A stretch of 64,000 bases of DNA from Streptomyces mobaraensis NBRC 13819 = DSM 40847 (GTDB taxonomy: Bacteria; Actinomycetota; Actinomycetes; Streptomycetales; Streptomycetaceae): contig NZ_CP072827.1 of NCBI RefSeq assembly GCF_017916255.1, forward strand, positions 5,915,501-5,979,500, given 5' to 3'. The notes beneath the pieces were generated by a model, which ran no database searches, had not been told where the DNA came from, and worked only from the letters and a program-made list of their open reading frames with translations. Within the stretch, counting starts at the first letter, position 1, and every line of letters begins with the position of its first letter. A program made the translations under genes and the position numbers. Positions 1 to 8,838 of this stretch are shown in pieces.

Positions 1-291
1 GGCGGAGCCTGGACCAACATCGGCCACCCGATGCACGACCTGACCGTGATGCACATCGGCGGCAGCGGCGGCGGGGACGTCCCCCTGAGGTACTGCGACA
101 AGGGCAAGGGCGCCGGCCAGGTCGTGGGCAACAACTCGGCGTCGGCGTACAACTGGTACCGCGGCTACTGCGCCACCGTCTTCTACAACTCCTGGTACCG
201 GGGCGCCAGCGACCGGATCGCCCCCAACAGCGGCATGAACCTCTCCGCCACGTACAACAACAACAAGTCCATCGACTTCAACGCCTGCTGA
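1..291 (+). CDS. C-terminal part of a probable secreted protein
   Basis: This frame is open from the first base and stops at 289-291, so the true start lies upstream of the window and only the last 96 residues are visible. The fragment is rich in Gly, Asn, Ser and Tyr, has three Cys (YCDKG, GYCATV and the terminal NAC) and very little charge, which is typical of small exported actinobacterial proteins stabilised by disulfides. No catalytic motif is recognisable. A lipoprotein gene follows 21 bp downstream on the same strand. The secreted location is inferred from composition, because the signal peptide is outside the window. Confidence 0.6.
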   Translation, partial: GGAWTNIGHPMHDLTVMHIGGSGGGDVPLRYCDKGKGAGQVVGNNSASAYNWYRGYCATVFYNSWYRGASDRIAPNSGMNLSATYNNNKSIDFNAC

Positions 292-312
292 CGACGGCGT
301 CCGGTACCCACC

Positions 313-1290
313 ATGCGACCGAGCCACCGCGGAGCCCTGCCGGCCACCCTCGCGGCCCTGATCCTGTCCGTCCTGGCCGGCTGCTCCGGCACGCACCACG
401 GGTCCGCGGTGGCCCCCGCGGCCCCCGCCGCCGCTCCCGGATCCCCCGACCGGCCGCCGGCGGACGACCCCGCCACCTGGACCCTGCCGCTGATGCGCTA
501 CCTGCCCACCGACGCCCAGGCACGCACCATCGGCCGGGCGCGCGAGACCCTCACCCGGGACTGCGCCCGCCGCTACGGCATCACCCTCACCCCCGAGCCC
601 GAACTGCCGCCGCTCGGGCCGAAGAACGTCATGGACTGGCGCTACGGCATCCACGACCGCGGACTCACCGCCCGCCGCGGCTACCAGGTCGACGACGCCC
701 AGCAGGCCCGCTACGACGCCGCGCTGCGGGCCCGGGGCAAGCTGCCGCGACCGTCCCCGGACACCCCCGTCGTCGTGTCCGGCACCCGCCTGCCCCCGGA
801 CGTGCTGGCCGCCGCCGGCCCCGAGGCCCGGAAGGGCGTGGTCGCCGGCAAGCCGGTGCCCGACGGCGGCTGCGCCGGCGAGGCGCAGCGCACGCTGGGC
901 ACCGCCACCCAGGGGGTGTCCCCCTTCGTGGCCCGGCTCATGACGGCCTCCTACCCCCGGTCCATGGAGGAACCCGACGTCCGGCGGGTCTTCGCCCGGT
1001 GGTCCGGCTGCATGCGCGAGCGCGGCTTCCGCTACGCCGCGCCGATGGACGCCAACGACGACCCCGCCTTCCGTCCCGGCCCCCGGGGCGTCACCCGCGA
1101 GGAGATCGCCACCGCCGTCGCCGATCTCGACTGCCGCGCGGCACACCGTGTCGCCGAGGTCTGGCACACCGCCGAGACCCGCCTCCAGAACGACGTCGTC
1201 GCCCGGGAGGCGGCCACCCTCGCCGCCGAACGGCGCGCCCTCGACCGCACGCTGGCCACCGCCCGGCGGGTGGTGGAGGGGAAGTCCTGA
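313..1290 (+). CDS. Hypothetical lipoprotein
   Basis: The 325-residue protein starts with a short basic n-region, a hydrophobic stretch (LAALILSVL) and a lipobox LAGC with Cys24, so it should be exported and lipidated. The mature part begins with a Pro/Ala-rich linker and then a mostly helical, charged domain. Conserved-looking Cys lie in TRDCARR, DGGCAGE, SGCMRERG and DLDCRAA, suggesting disulfides outside the membrane. No enzyme motif is visible. Proteins with this arrangement are common in Streptomyces and uncharacterised. It follows the partial secreted protein by 21 bp and precedes a PucR-like regulator, so co-transcription of the first two genes is likely. Confidence 0.75.
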   Translation: MRPSHRGALPATLAALILSVLAGCSGTHHGSAVAPAAPAAAPGSPDRPPADDPATWTLPLMRYLPTDAQARTIGRARETLTRDCARRYGITLTPEPELPPLGPKNVMDWRYGIHDRGLTARRGYQVDDAQQARYDAALRARGKLPRPSPDTPVVVSGTRLPPDVLAAAGPEARKGVVAGKPVPDGGCAGEAQRTLGTATQGVSPFVARLMTASYPRSMEEPDVRRVFARWSGCMRERGFRYAAPMDANDDPAFRPGPRGVTREEIATAVADLDCRAAHRVAEVWHTAETRLQNDVVAREAATLAAERRALDRTLATARRVVEGKS

Positions 1291-1360
1291 GGATGCGTCC
1301 GGAAAAACCGTTAGTGATCTCTATTCGGCGTTCGATGTACCCTTTGCCACCGGGGGTGGC

Positions 1361-2845
1361 ATGGACATGCGGGCGACGGTCGACGAGGGAGCGGTCCGGC
1401 GCGCACAGCGCGCGGAGGACGTGCTGGCCATGCAGCGCGCGGCCCGCAAGGGCGGCACCCGGTCGCTCCTGCGCTGGCTGGCCGACCGGACCGGCGCCCG
1501 GGTGCGGCTGGTCACCGGCGGGGCCCCGGCGCCGACCGCCGATCCGGCCGGTGCGGCCGACGAGGCCGACCGGCTCCTCCGGTGCGGCCTGGGCGAACTC
1601 GCCTCCAGAAACCTCCGTTCCATGGCCATCGACGGCGACGGGCACACGGTGCTGCTCGTCCTCCTGGACGGCCCGCGCGGCATCCGCCCGCCGGTCCTCG
1701 CCGCCGTCGCCCCCCGGCCGGTACCGGACCGCCTGCCCGCGCTGCTCGCCGACGCCGCGTCGGTCATGAGCCTGTGCTGGCAGGCCGAGCACGCCGAGCG
1801 GATGCGCCGCCGGCTCGCCTGCACCGAGGCGTTCAACCGGGAGGCGGTGCTGCACCTGCTGATGAACGGTCACATCACGGTCGCCCGGCAGGTCGCCGGG
1901 GCGCTCTCCCCGCAACTGCCCGCCACGATCCGCTTCTACGTGGTCGAATGCCCGCCCGGGGTCCGCGACGACCTCGCGCCGCGCTGCGCCGAGGCGGCCG
2001 AGAGCGCCTGGGTCGTCCGCTGCCCGGTCTACTCGGACCACATCCTCGTCATCGCGCCGGCCGCCGTTCCGGCGCTGGAGGAGACCTTCGCCGCGCTCCG
2101 GGACGACTGCCGGGTGGGCGCGAGCGAGGACCTGCCACTGAGCGACACCGCCACCGGCTACGCCCAGGCGTTCCACGCCCTCGCGGCCTCCCGCGACCAG
2201 CCCGCCCGGCACGCCCGGTTCGCCGGCCGGCCGGACCTGGCGCTGGCCATCGGCGCGACGGCGACGGCCTGGGCGCGGGAGGTGCTGGCGCCGCTGCACG
2301 CCTACTCGGCGAAGCGCGCCCAGGACCCCGACGGCGGGGCCCTGGTGGCGACGGCGGCGTCCTGGCTGGCCTTCTCCTCGCAGGCGATCGCCCACCTGAA
2401 GATCCACCGGAACACGCTGTCCGCTCGCCTCAAGCACATCGGAGAGCTGCTGGACCTGGACCTCGACCGGCTGGCCGACCAGTCCCTCCTGGCCCTCGCC
2501 CTCCGCGCGGACGCCCTGCCCTTCGACCACCGGGACGCCGGTGCCGCGCACTCCCTCGACGACCTCCTGGCGCGTCCGGCCGCGGTGGCCTGGGCCCACC
2601 AGCAGCTCCACCCGATCCGGACGAGACCCGCGGCGGACGAACTCGACCGGACCCTGGCCGCCTACCTGTGCAACGACGGACGGCTCGGCCCGACCGCCAC
2701 CACGCTCTCCCTCTCCACCACCGCCACCCGCAAACGGCTCGCCCGCATCGAGACGGTCCTCGGGCGGTCCCTGCTCCGCTCGCCCAGCGCGCGGTACGAC
2801 CTGTGGCTGGCACGCCGGGCGGTGACGCTCGCGGGCGGGGGGTGA
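1361..2845 (+). CDS. PucR/CdaR-like transcriptional regulator
   Basis: A 494-residue cytosolic regulator. The N-terminal half is a variable sensory region. The part around residues 330-370 (SSQAIAHLKIHRNTLSARL, then HIGELLDLDL) is the characteristic C-terminal PucR/CdaR helix-turn-helix (HTH_30). A second HTH-like segment (TATTLSLSTTATRKRLARI) sits near the C-terminus, so the DNA-binding unit may be duplicated. I chose ATG 1361 because GGGGGTGG lies just upstream; the frame is open further upstream, but that part overlaps the lipoprotein gene. The target is unknown. The nearest downstream gene is the convergent PKS. Confidence 0.75.
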   Translation: MDMRATVDEGAVRRAQRAEDVLAMQRAARKGGTRSLLRWLADRTGARVRLVTGGAPAPTADPAGAADEADRLLRCGLGELASRNLRSMAIDGDGHTVLLVLLDGPRGIRPPVLAAVAPRPVPDRLPALLADAASVMSLCWQAEHAERMRRRLACTEAFNREAVLHLLMNGHITVARQVAGALSPQLPATIRFYVVECPPGVRDDLAPRCAEAAESAWVVRCPVYSDHILVIAPAAVPALEETFAALRDDCRVGASEDLPLSDTATGYAQAFHALAASRDQPARHARFAGRPDLALAIGATATAWAREVLAPLHAYSAKRAQDPDGGALVATAASWLAFSSQAIAHLKIHRNTLSARLKHIGELLDLDLDRLADQSLLALALRADALPFDHRDAGAAHSLDDLLARPAAVAWAHQQLHPIRTRPAADELDRTLAAYLCNDGRLGPTATTLSLSTTATRKRLARIETVLGRSLLRSPSARYDLWLARRAVTLAGGG

Positions 2846-2846
2846 A

Positions 2847-2976
2847 CGGGGCTTGGGCCTGGACGGGGCTTGGGTCTGAACGGCCTTGGCCTTGAACGGC
2901 CTTGGCCTTGAACGGCCTTGGCCTTGAACGGCCTTGGCCTTGAACGGCCTTGGCCTTGAACGGCCTTGGGTCTGAA
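2847..2976. repeat. 16-bp tandem repeat array between convergent genes
   Basis: Five perfect head-to-tail copies of the 16-mer CGGCCTTGGCCTTGAA occupy 2881-2960. A degenerate 16-bp copy follows (2961-2976) and two 17-bp degenerate copies precede it (2847-2880). The array starts directly after the stop codon of the PucR-like gene and lies 170 bp from the end of the convergent PKS gene. Each unit contains two GGCC blocks, so the transcript can fold on itself. It could act as a terminator or be a neutral slippage product. Confidence 0.9.
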
Positions 2977-3144
2977 CGTCCGTGGGCTCAACGGGCCGGC
3001 CCGTCCGGCCGCCCGGGGGCGTACGACGTCCGGAAGCGGGAACGCACGTCGTCCGGCCCGTGTACGACGTCGAGTCGCACACGGACCGGACGTGTCACGT
3101 CCGTACCGCCCTCCCGCCCGCCCGCGGGCGCGGGGCGGAGCGCC

Positions 3145-6100
3145 CTACGCCGCGGGCGCGGCCGCCGTCTCGTCCGCGCCCAACTGCCCGGACACGTACG
3201 CCGCGAGGCCACCCGCCGTCGGGTGGTTCCACAGCACCGTCACCGGCAGCCGGATCCCGAGCAGCTTCTCCAACTGCCCGCAGACGACCATGGACATCAC
3301 CGAGTCCAGCCCGAGGTCGGTCAGCGGCCGGTCGCGGTCCAGCTCCGCCGCCGGGATCTTCATCTCGCGGGCCAGCCGTCCGCAGACCTCCTCGTCGATC
3401 CGGGCGGCCAGGACGTCGGCGGGCAGCGCGCGCCAGTCGACGGGGGCGGCGGCCTCGGGGGCCCCGGCGTCCGCCTCGGCCTCCGCCGCGCGCCCGGCCG
3501 GCGCCTCCGAGCGCAGGGCGCCGAACCGCGTCCCTGGCAGCCAGGCGCACAGCCGCCCGCTCTCGTCGCTGATGACGATGTCGACGGTGTCCGTCTCGGG
3601 ATCCACGAGCCGGATGTCCACCACACCCGTCTCGGGCGCCTCGCCCACCACGCGCACCTCGCGTATATGGGCGGGCATCCGGACGGTGGGCGGCCCGCCG
3701 TAGATGACGGGGACGACGCCGAGGGCCGCGTCCAGCAGCGGCGCCCAGGTGACCTGGTCGCCGGGCACGGCGGGAGCGTGGATCACGGCCCGCAGGACGT
3801 TCTCGCCCTTGAGGAGTTCGCGCACCTCCCACGGCCAGGCGATGCCCTCGACGCCGATCGCGTCCAGCCGGCCGATCACCACCGACGGGTCGGCGGTCTC
3901 CAGGTCCTCCGGGGCCCGTACGGTCAGGAAGGCGTCCGGGAACGGTACGGCGCTGTCCGCCATGGTCGAACCGGACGTGTGCGTCAGCCAGTTGCCGGGG
4001 CCGCCCTTCGCGCCCACGGCCCGGGTGCTGAGCCGCAGATTCAGCCCCTCCCGTACCACCTGCACCTCACGTGCCGAGGCGAGGGCGATGGGGAAGCGCA
4101 GCGAGAGGTCGAACAGCGCCTTGCTGCCGCCGACGCCCGGGGCGGCCTCCAGGAAGGTGTGGATGATCGAGGAGGCGGGGACGATCGAGGCGCCGTGCAG
4201 GGAGTGCCCGCCCGGGAAGGGCCGGCTGGCCTCGTCCAGGACGGTGTTCCACACCCGCAGCGCGGTGCCGTTGGCGGTGGCGAGGTCCACGGGGGCGCCG
4301 AGGAGCGTGTGGCCGCTGATGTCGTGCTGGTGGGAGACGACCGCGGCGGCCGGCAGCACGGCGTCGAGCCAGTGCCTGCGGTGCTGCCAGACGACCGGCG
4401 GCAGCTCCGCCGGGGGCGCGGCCGGGTGGTGGAGCGACCAGTCGATCTCCGCGCCGTGGGCGTGCAGCCCGCCCAACCCCGCCAGCAGCGTGCGCAGTTC
4501 GGGCTTGTCGCGGCGGAGACTGTGCCCGATGTGCGCGCCGGTGACGTCCAGGTGCGCCAGCGTCTCGCCGATCGAGTGGGAGACCACCGGGTGCGGCGAG
4601 ACCTCCAGGAAGCGGCGGTACCCGTCCTCGACGGCGGCGGTCACCGCCTGTGCGAGCCGGACCGGTTCGCGCAGGTTGGCCACCCAGTACGCGGCGTCGT
4701 GCGGGGCGTCGGAGCGGGGGTCGGCGAGGGCCGTGGTGTAGAGCGGCACCTCGGGGATACGCGGCGCGAGTTCGCGCAGGGCGTCGCGCAGGCCGTCCGT
4801 GAGCTCCAGCATGTGGCGGCTGTGGAAGGCGACGTCGGAGTTGACGTTGCGTACCGGCAGGCCCTCGGCCTGCCAGTCGCGGACCAGCGCCGCCACGGCC
4901 TCCGCGTCGCCGGAGACCACCGACGACAGCGGCGAGGACGCGATGGCCGCGGAGATCCGTTCGTCGCCGGCCAGCCGCGCCGCCACCTCGTCGAAGGGCA
5001 GTCCGACCATGGCCATCGCGCCCCTGCCCGCCACCCGGCGCAGCAGCGCCGAGCGACGGCCGCTGAGCCGGGCGCCGTCCTCCAGGCTCAGCGCCCCGGC
5101 CACCACGGCCGCGGCGATCTCGCCCACCGAGTGCCCGATGACGGCCGACGGCCGGTGCCCGTGCGCCCGCCAGACCTCGGCGAGGCCCACCTGCATCGCG
5201 AAGATCATGGACTGGGCGCGGTCGACCGCGTCGAAGTCGCCGTCCAGCAGCGCCTGCCGGGCCGAGAAGCCCAGCTCCTCCCGGAACACCGGTTCCAGAG
5301 CGTCGATGACGGCCGCGAACTCGGGCCGTTCGGCAAGCAGTTCGGCCCCCATGCCCGACCAGTGCGAGCCGTGCCCCGAGAACACCCAGACCGTCCCGGC
5401 GTCCGCCCCGCCGCCGGGTCGTACGGCGCCGGTGACGACGCCGTCCACCTGCCGTTCCGCACTGTCGTCGGCGGCCAGCTCCCGCAGCCGCGCGACGAGT
5501 TCGGCGCGGCCGTCGGCGACCACGGTCGCCCGGTGCTCCAGGTGGCTGCGGCGCGTGGCCAGGGTGTAACCGACGGCGGACAGCGGGGTGCCGGGGTGCT
5601 GTTCCAGCCAGTCGGCCAGGCGGCCCGCGTAGGCGGTGATCCCGGCGCGGGAGCGGTATGAGAGGGGGTACGCGCGGACGGCACCGCCCTCCGGTTCCGC
5701 GGCCGGCTCCTCGGCGGCGGGCGCCTCCTCCAGGACGATGTGCCCGATGGTGCCGCCGTACCCGTACCCGGAGACGCCGGCCCGGCGCGGGGTGTCGCCC
5801 TTCGGCCACGGCTGGTGCTCGGTGACCAGCCGCAGCCCCCAGTCGTCCCAGGGGATGTCGGGGCTCGGCTCGCTGGTCAGGACCGTCGCCGCCAGCTCCG
5901 CCTCGCGCAGCATCAGGGTGGCCTTGATGATCCCGGCGACGCCGGAAGCGGGTTCGGCGTGGCCGATGTTGGACTTCACCGAGCCGATCCAGCACGGCTT
6001 GCCGTCCGGCCGCCCGGCGCCGAACACCGCGTGCAGACCGGACGCCTCGACCGGATCGCCGAGCCGGGTGCCGGTGCCGTGGGCCTCGATGTAGCCGGCG

Positions 6101-7023
6101 GTGGCCGGGTCCAGGCCGGACCGTTCCCAGGCGAGGCGGAGCAGGTCGCGCTGGGCGTCGGGGTTGGGGGCCATGATGCCGTTGGTCGCGCCGTCCTGCG
6201 CGACGGCCGAGCCGCGGATCACGGCGAGGATCCGGTCGCCGTCCCGCTCGGCGTCCGCCAGCCGTTTGAGCACCAGGACGCCGCAGCCCTCGGCGCGCCC
6301 GTACCCGTCGCCCTCCGCGTCGAACGGCTTGCTGCGGCCGTCGGGGGAGAGGGCGCCGGCCGCCTCCAGGGTGAGCGTGTACGCGGGCGAGAGGATGATG
6401 TTGACGCCGCCGGCCAGGGCGAGGGACGTCTCGCCGGTGAGCAGCGACTGGCAGGCCAGGTGCACCGCCACCAGCGACGCCGAGCAGGCCGAGTCCAGGA
6501 CGAAGCTGGGGCCGTGCAGGTCGAGGACGTGCGAGACGCGGTTGGCGATGCCGGTGAGCTGGGCGCCGATGCCCGTCCACGGCTCGATCCGGGGCAGGTC
6601 CTCCAGCAGCCGCCGCCCGTAGTCGTCGGAGCAGGTGCCGATGTAGACGCCGGCGTCGGAGCCCGCCACGGAGCGCGGCGCCATGCCGGCGTGCTCCAGC
6701 GCCTCCCACGCCACTTCGAGGACGAGGCGCTGCTGCGGGTCCATGAACTCCGCCTCGCGCGGCGTGATTCCGAAGAACTCGGCGTCGAAACCGTCGACGT
6801 CACCGATGAAGTTGCCCGGCCGGTCGGCACGGCGCAAAGCCTCGGAGAACTCCGGGCTGATCTTCGTGTAGGGACGCCAGCGGTCCTCGGGAGTGGGTTC
6901 GACGGCCACCTGGCCGCCGGAGAGGAAATTCCAGAACGATTCCGGGGAGTCGATGCCGCCGGGGAACCGGCAGCCGATTCCGATGAGCGCGACCGATTCT
7001 CGCTGCTGAAGCATGCGCGTCAT
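3145..7023 (-). CDS. Iterative type I polyketide synthase, orsellinate-synthase type (KS-AT-DH-ACP)
   Basis: About 1,292 residues. The KS domain has Cys in DSACSAS (about residue 180), HGTGT (about 315) and NIGH (about 352). The AT domain has GHSVGE (about 630) and AFHS, the malonyl-CoA signature. The dehydratase-fold domain has HSLHGASIVP (HxxxGxxxxP) and LLDAAL. A C-terminal ACP carries GLDS as the phosphopantetheine site. No ketoreductase is present between DH and ACP and there is no thioesterase. This order and length match bacterial orsellinic acid synthases (AviM, CalO5) rather than 6-MSA synthases, which carry a KR, so an unreduced aromatic tetraketide is inferred. Start choice is uncertain: a TTG at 7044, ATG 7023 and ATG 7014 are in frame and none has a strong ribosome site. 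A TTA-containing regulator lies upstream on the same strand. Confidence 0.9.
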   Translation of the reverse strand: MTRMLQQRESVALIGIGCRFPGGIDSPESFWNFLSGGQVAVEPTPEDRWRPYTKISPEFSEALRRADRPGNFIGDVDGFDAEFFGITPREAEFMDPQQRLVLEVAWEALEHAGMAPRSVAGSDAGVYIGTCSDDYGRRLLEDLPRIEPWTGIGAQLTGIANRVSHVLDLHGPSFVLDSACSASLVAVHLACQSLLTGETSLALAGGVNIILSPAYTLTLEAAGALSPDGRSKPFDAEGDGYGRAEGCGVLVLKRLADAERDGDRILAVIRGSAVAQDGATNGIMAPNPDAQRDLLRLAWERSGLDPATAGYIEAHGTGTRLGDPVEASGLHAVFGAGRPDGKPCWIGSVKSNIGHAEPASGVAGIIKATLMLREAELAATVLTSEPSPDIPWDDWGLRLVTEHQPWPKGDTPRRAGVSGYGYGGTIGHIVLEEAPAAEEPAAEPEGGAVRAYPLSYRSRAGITAYAGRLADWLEQHPGTPLSAVGYTLATRRSHLEHRATVVADGRAELVARLRELAADDSAERQVDGVVTGAVRPGGGADAGTVWVFSGHGSHWSGMGAELLAERPEFAAVIDALEPVFREELGFSARQALLDGDFDAVDRAQSMIFAMQVGLAEVWRAHGHRPSAVIGHSVGEIAAAVVAGALSLEDGARLSGRRSALLRRVAGRGAMAMVGLPFDEVAARLAGDERISAAIASSPLSSVVSGDAEAVAALVRDWQAEGLPVRNVNSDVAFHSRHMLELTDGLRDALRELAPRIPEVPLYTTALADPRSDAPHDAAYWVANLREPVRLAQAVTAAVEDGYRRFLEVSPHPVVSHSIGETLAHLDVTGAHIGHSLRRDKPELRTLLAGLGGLHAHGAEIDWSLHHPAAPPAELPPVVWQHRRHWLDAVLPAAAVVSHQHDISGHTLLGAPVDLATANGTALRVWNTVLDEASRPFPGGHSLHGASIVPASSIIHTFLEAAPGVGGSKALFDLSLRFPIALASAREVQVVREGLNLRLSTRAVGAKGGPGNWLTHTSGSTMADSAVPFPDAFLTVRAPEDLETADPSVVIGRLDAIGVEGIAWPWEVRELLKGENVLRAVIHAPAVPGDQVTWAPLLDAALGVVPVIYGGPPTVRMPAHIREVRVVGEAPETGVVDIRLVDPETDTVDIVISDESGRLCAWLPGTRFGALRSEAPAGRAAEAEADAGAPEAAAPVDWRALPADVLAARIDEEVCGRLAREMKIPAAELDRDRPLTDLGLDSVMSMVVCGQLEKLLGIRLPVTVLWNHPTAGGLAAYVSGQLGADETAAAPAA

Positions 7024-7137
7024 TCCGTTCGTTTGGAAGGGCAAAGGGTGGGTGGGTGATGGGGGAGCGGGGCCGGAAACGGCACAGGTGTTTCCGGCGA
7101 GGGGGTTCGGCCCGAGTTCGGTCCGAGGGGGAACGGC

Positions 7138-7719
7138 TCAGCGGGCCGCGACGCCGACGGTGACGGGCACGCGCCGGAGGGCGTCCGGTGAGGGGCCGTC
7201 GGCAGGACGGACGGCCGGGCTCGCGGAAGCGGAGGAGACCCACGAGCTGGAGGAGCCGGGTGATCCGGGTGGTATGGGCGATCCGGAGGCGGCGGAGGAG
7301 GCGGCGCGGGCGCGGATGCGGCGGCAGACGGTGAGCGTCCAGTCGGTGCGCGCCCCGGCGGCGCGGTGTTCGGCGGCGGCGCACAGCAGGTCCCAGAGAC
7401 CGGCAGCGCTCCATTCGGTGAACCGGCGGTGCACGGTCTGCCAGGAGGCGCCGAACACCGGGGGCAGCCGGCGCCAACTGCAGCCGGATCCCGCCACGAA
7501 CACGATGGCGGCCAGCACCTCGCGGTCGTCGACCCGGCGCTGCCCGCCACCCTGTGGCCGTTTCGGCGTGGGCGGTATCGCCTCCTTCGCCAGGTGCCAG
7601 AGGTCGTCCGGGACGAGGCGTCCGGTGAGGACGGTCGGCGCGGGCGCGGGCAGGGAGAGGGCGAGGGGGCTCCGGAAGTCCGGCGCCGACGGGCGGGTGG
7701 ATAACGCGGGTGAGCTCAC
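7138..7719 (-). CDS. Putative regulator derived from an IS5-type transposase N-terminal domain (DUF4096-like)
   Basis: The 193-residue protein contains a segment around residues 35-110 (LVPDDLWHLAKEAIPP, RRVDDREVLAAIVFV, GCSWRRLPPVFGASWQTV) matching the DNA-binding DUF4096 domain that opens IS5-family transposases. The DDE catalytic part is absent and is replaced by a Ser/Ala/Pro-rich tail, and I see no flanking inverted repeats, so it is not a mobile element. Start GTG 7719 follows GGAG at a suitable distance. Codon 6 (7704-7702) is TTA, so translation should depend on the bldA tRNA. It sits 114 bp upstream of the PKS in the same orientation, which suggests pathway regulation; this is inference. 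Confidence 0.65.
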   Translation of the reverse strand: MSSPALSTRPSAPDFRSPLALSLPAPAPTVLTGRLVPDDLWHLAKEAIPPTPKRPQGGGQRRVDDREVLAAIVFVAGSGCSWRRLPPVFGASWQTVHRRFTEWSAAGLWDLLCAAAEHRAAGARTDWTLTVCRRIRARAASSAASGSPIPPGSPGSSSSWVSSASASPAVRPADGPSPDALRRVPVTVGVAAR

Positions 7720-8155
7720 TTCGTTTTCTCCGTAATCACGTGTGCACGCGGTAGGGGAAACGGGGGGTGCGCGTCGTTCTCCGGCCGGTGTCCACGGCGA
7801 TGGGGACCGGGCCGGCGTCTTTCGGCAACTGCCTTTTGCCTGCCGGGCATTCGGGACGTGTGGCCCGAGATCCCGAAAGAGTGCCCTTTAATCGTTGGCC
7901 AACACAATGATGGATGTACCATCACAGAAGCGGCAATGTGATCCACGTCACCAAATGTTTTTCATGTCTCACTTGGTGGCACGTCCGCCAGGGAGGTCGT
8001 GGAAACCGACGGGGAACTCCCACGCCCCGCCGTCCGACCCCGTCACCGAGCGTGGCGCCTGCGGCCGGTCGCCGCCGACGCAGAGTGAACCCTCTTCCGA
8101 ACGTACAAACTTGGACGGCGGCCAAGTGAGACGCCGGGCCGGATACCGTGGCGGC
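7720..8155. promoter_or_regulatory. Divergent intergenic region with two inverted repeats
   Basis: These 436 bp separate the leftward regulator/PKS genes from the rightward thiamine-binding-fold gene and are more AT-rich than their surroundings. I see an inverted repeat TGATGG-ATGTA-CCATCA at 7908-7924. A larger one has CACCAA and TTGGTG arms at about 7952-7979, spaced by an AT-rich stretch. Either could be an operator for the divergent promoters. No coding region is convincing here. Confidence 0.45.
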
Positions 8156-8428
8156 ATGGTGCGACTGAGAGTGGAATTCACCACGGAACCGTTCGACCTC
8201 GACCGCCCGCCCCCGCACGCCGTCGTCGCCCGCGACGTGGTCCAGACGGCCGGCCTCGACCACGTGGACGTCGGCCCCTTCGGCAACACGGCCGAGGGCG
8301 GCGCGGAAGCGGTCCTCGCCGCCGTGGGCGAGCTGCTGCGCCGCTCGATCAGCGCGGGCGCGACGCGCGTCTCGCTCCAGGTGAACGTCCTGGACGCACC
8401 CGACGCCACCCCGGGGACCGGCCGGTGA
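8156..8428 (+). CDS. Thiamine-binding-fold protein (MTH1187/YkoF-like, DUF77)
   Basis: A 90-residue protein of the small ferredoxin-like fold that binds thiamine or hydroxymethylpyrimidine. It has the N-terminal strand MVRLRVEFTTEP, then AGLDHVDVGPFGNTAEGG (family glycines and the xxExG turn) and a closing helix-strand ISAGATRVSLQVNVL. The start is ATG 8156, because the frame upstream lacks family similarity. Its stop overlaps the next gene's GTG (GTGA at 8425-8428), so the two are translationally coupled. The pairing suggests a ligand sensor working with a DNA-binding partner. The ligand is inferred from the family only. Confidence 0.65.
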   Translation: MVRLRVEFTTEPFDLDRPPPHAVVARDVVQTAGLDHVDVGPFGNTAEGGAEAVLAAVGELLRRSISAGATRVSLQVNVLDAPDATPGTGR

Positions 8429-8838
8429 CGACCCCTCCCCCCGGCCCCTCCCCGGACGCCGACCGCTTCCGCGCCGCGGTGACCCCCCTGGTGGAGGCGA
8501 TGGGCGGCCTCCTCCTCGACCCGGCCGAGGCCCTACCGGACGACGTGGTCCTCAGCTGGGAAGGCCACGAGGTCCTCGCCGTCCGCCTCCCCCACCTCGC
8601 CGACTCCCTCGACCGCATCCTCACCGACCTCGAACGCCGCCACGGCGCCCCCCTCGCCCGACTCGACCGCAAAACCAAGCAGTCCATCGTCCGCAACCTC
8701 GAAACCCGCGGCGCCTTCACCCTCCGCCACGGCGTGGAAAAGGTCGCGGCGGCGCTGGGGGTGAGCCGGTTCACCGTCTACAACTACCTGAATTCCCAAG
8801 ACGAGCGACGCGCCATGGAGCGCGGGGAGCAGCGCTGA
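8425..8838 (+). CDS. HTH protein with YheO/DauR-type C-terminal domain (HTH_22)
   Basis: A 137-residue protein. The C-terminal 50 residues (DRKTKQSIVRNLETRGAF, HGVEKVAAALGVSRFTVYNY) have the signature of the YheO-like HTH_22 domain, in which a short amphipathic helix precedes a Fis-like HTH. The N-terminal part (residues 10-75) is short, lacks the full PAS-like sensor of DauR and may be a reduced ligand or dimer module. GTG 8425 overlaps the stop of the upstream gene by 4 bp. It probably regulates transcription with the coupled 90-residue protein; no target is evident. Confidence 0.65.
   Translation: MTTPPPGPSPDADRFRAAVTPLVEAMGGLLLDPAEALPDDVVLSWEGHEVLAVRLPHLADSLDRILTDLERRHGAPLARLDRKTKQSIVRNLETRGAFTLRHGVEKVAAALGVSRFTVYNYLNSQDERRAMERGEQR

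Noticed and set aside
2847..2976. CRISPR array
   Set aside because: Units are only 16 bp and contiguous with no unique spacers, and no cas genes are present.
1091..3082. Long antisense open frames (also 4067-6709, 25848-27434, 31442-34222 upstream part, 42739-45759, 48133-49323)
   Set aside because: They are GC-bias shadows of genes on the other strand or frame, Arg/Pro/Ala-rich and without domain similarity.
7138..7719. Insertion sequence of the IS5 family
   Set aside because: Only the N-terminal DUF4096 region is present; no DDE residues, terminal inverted repeats or target duplication are seen.
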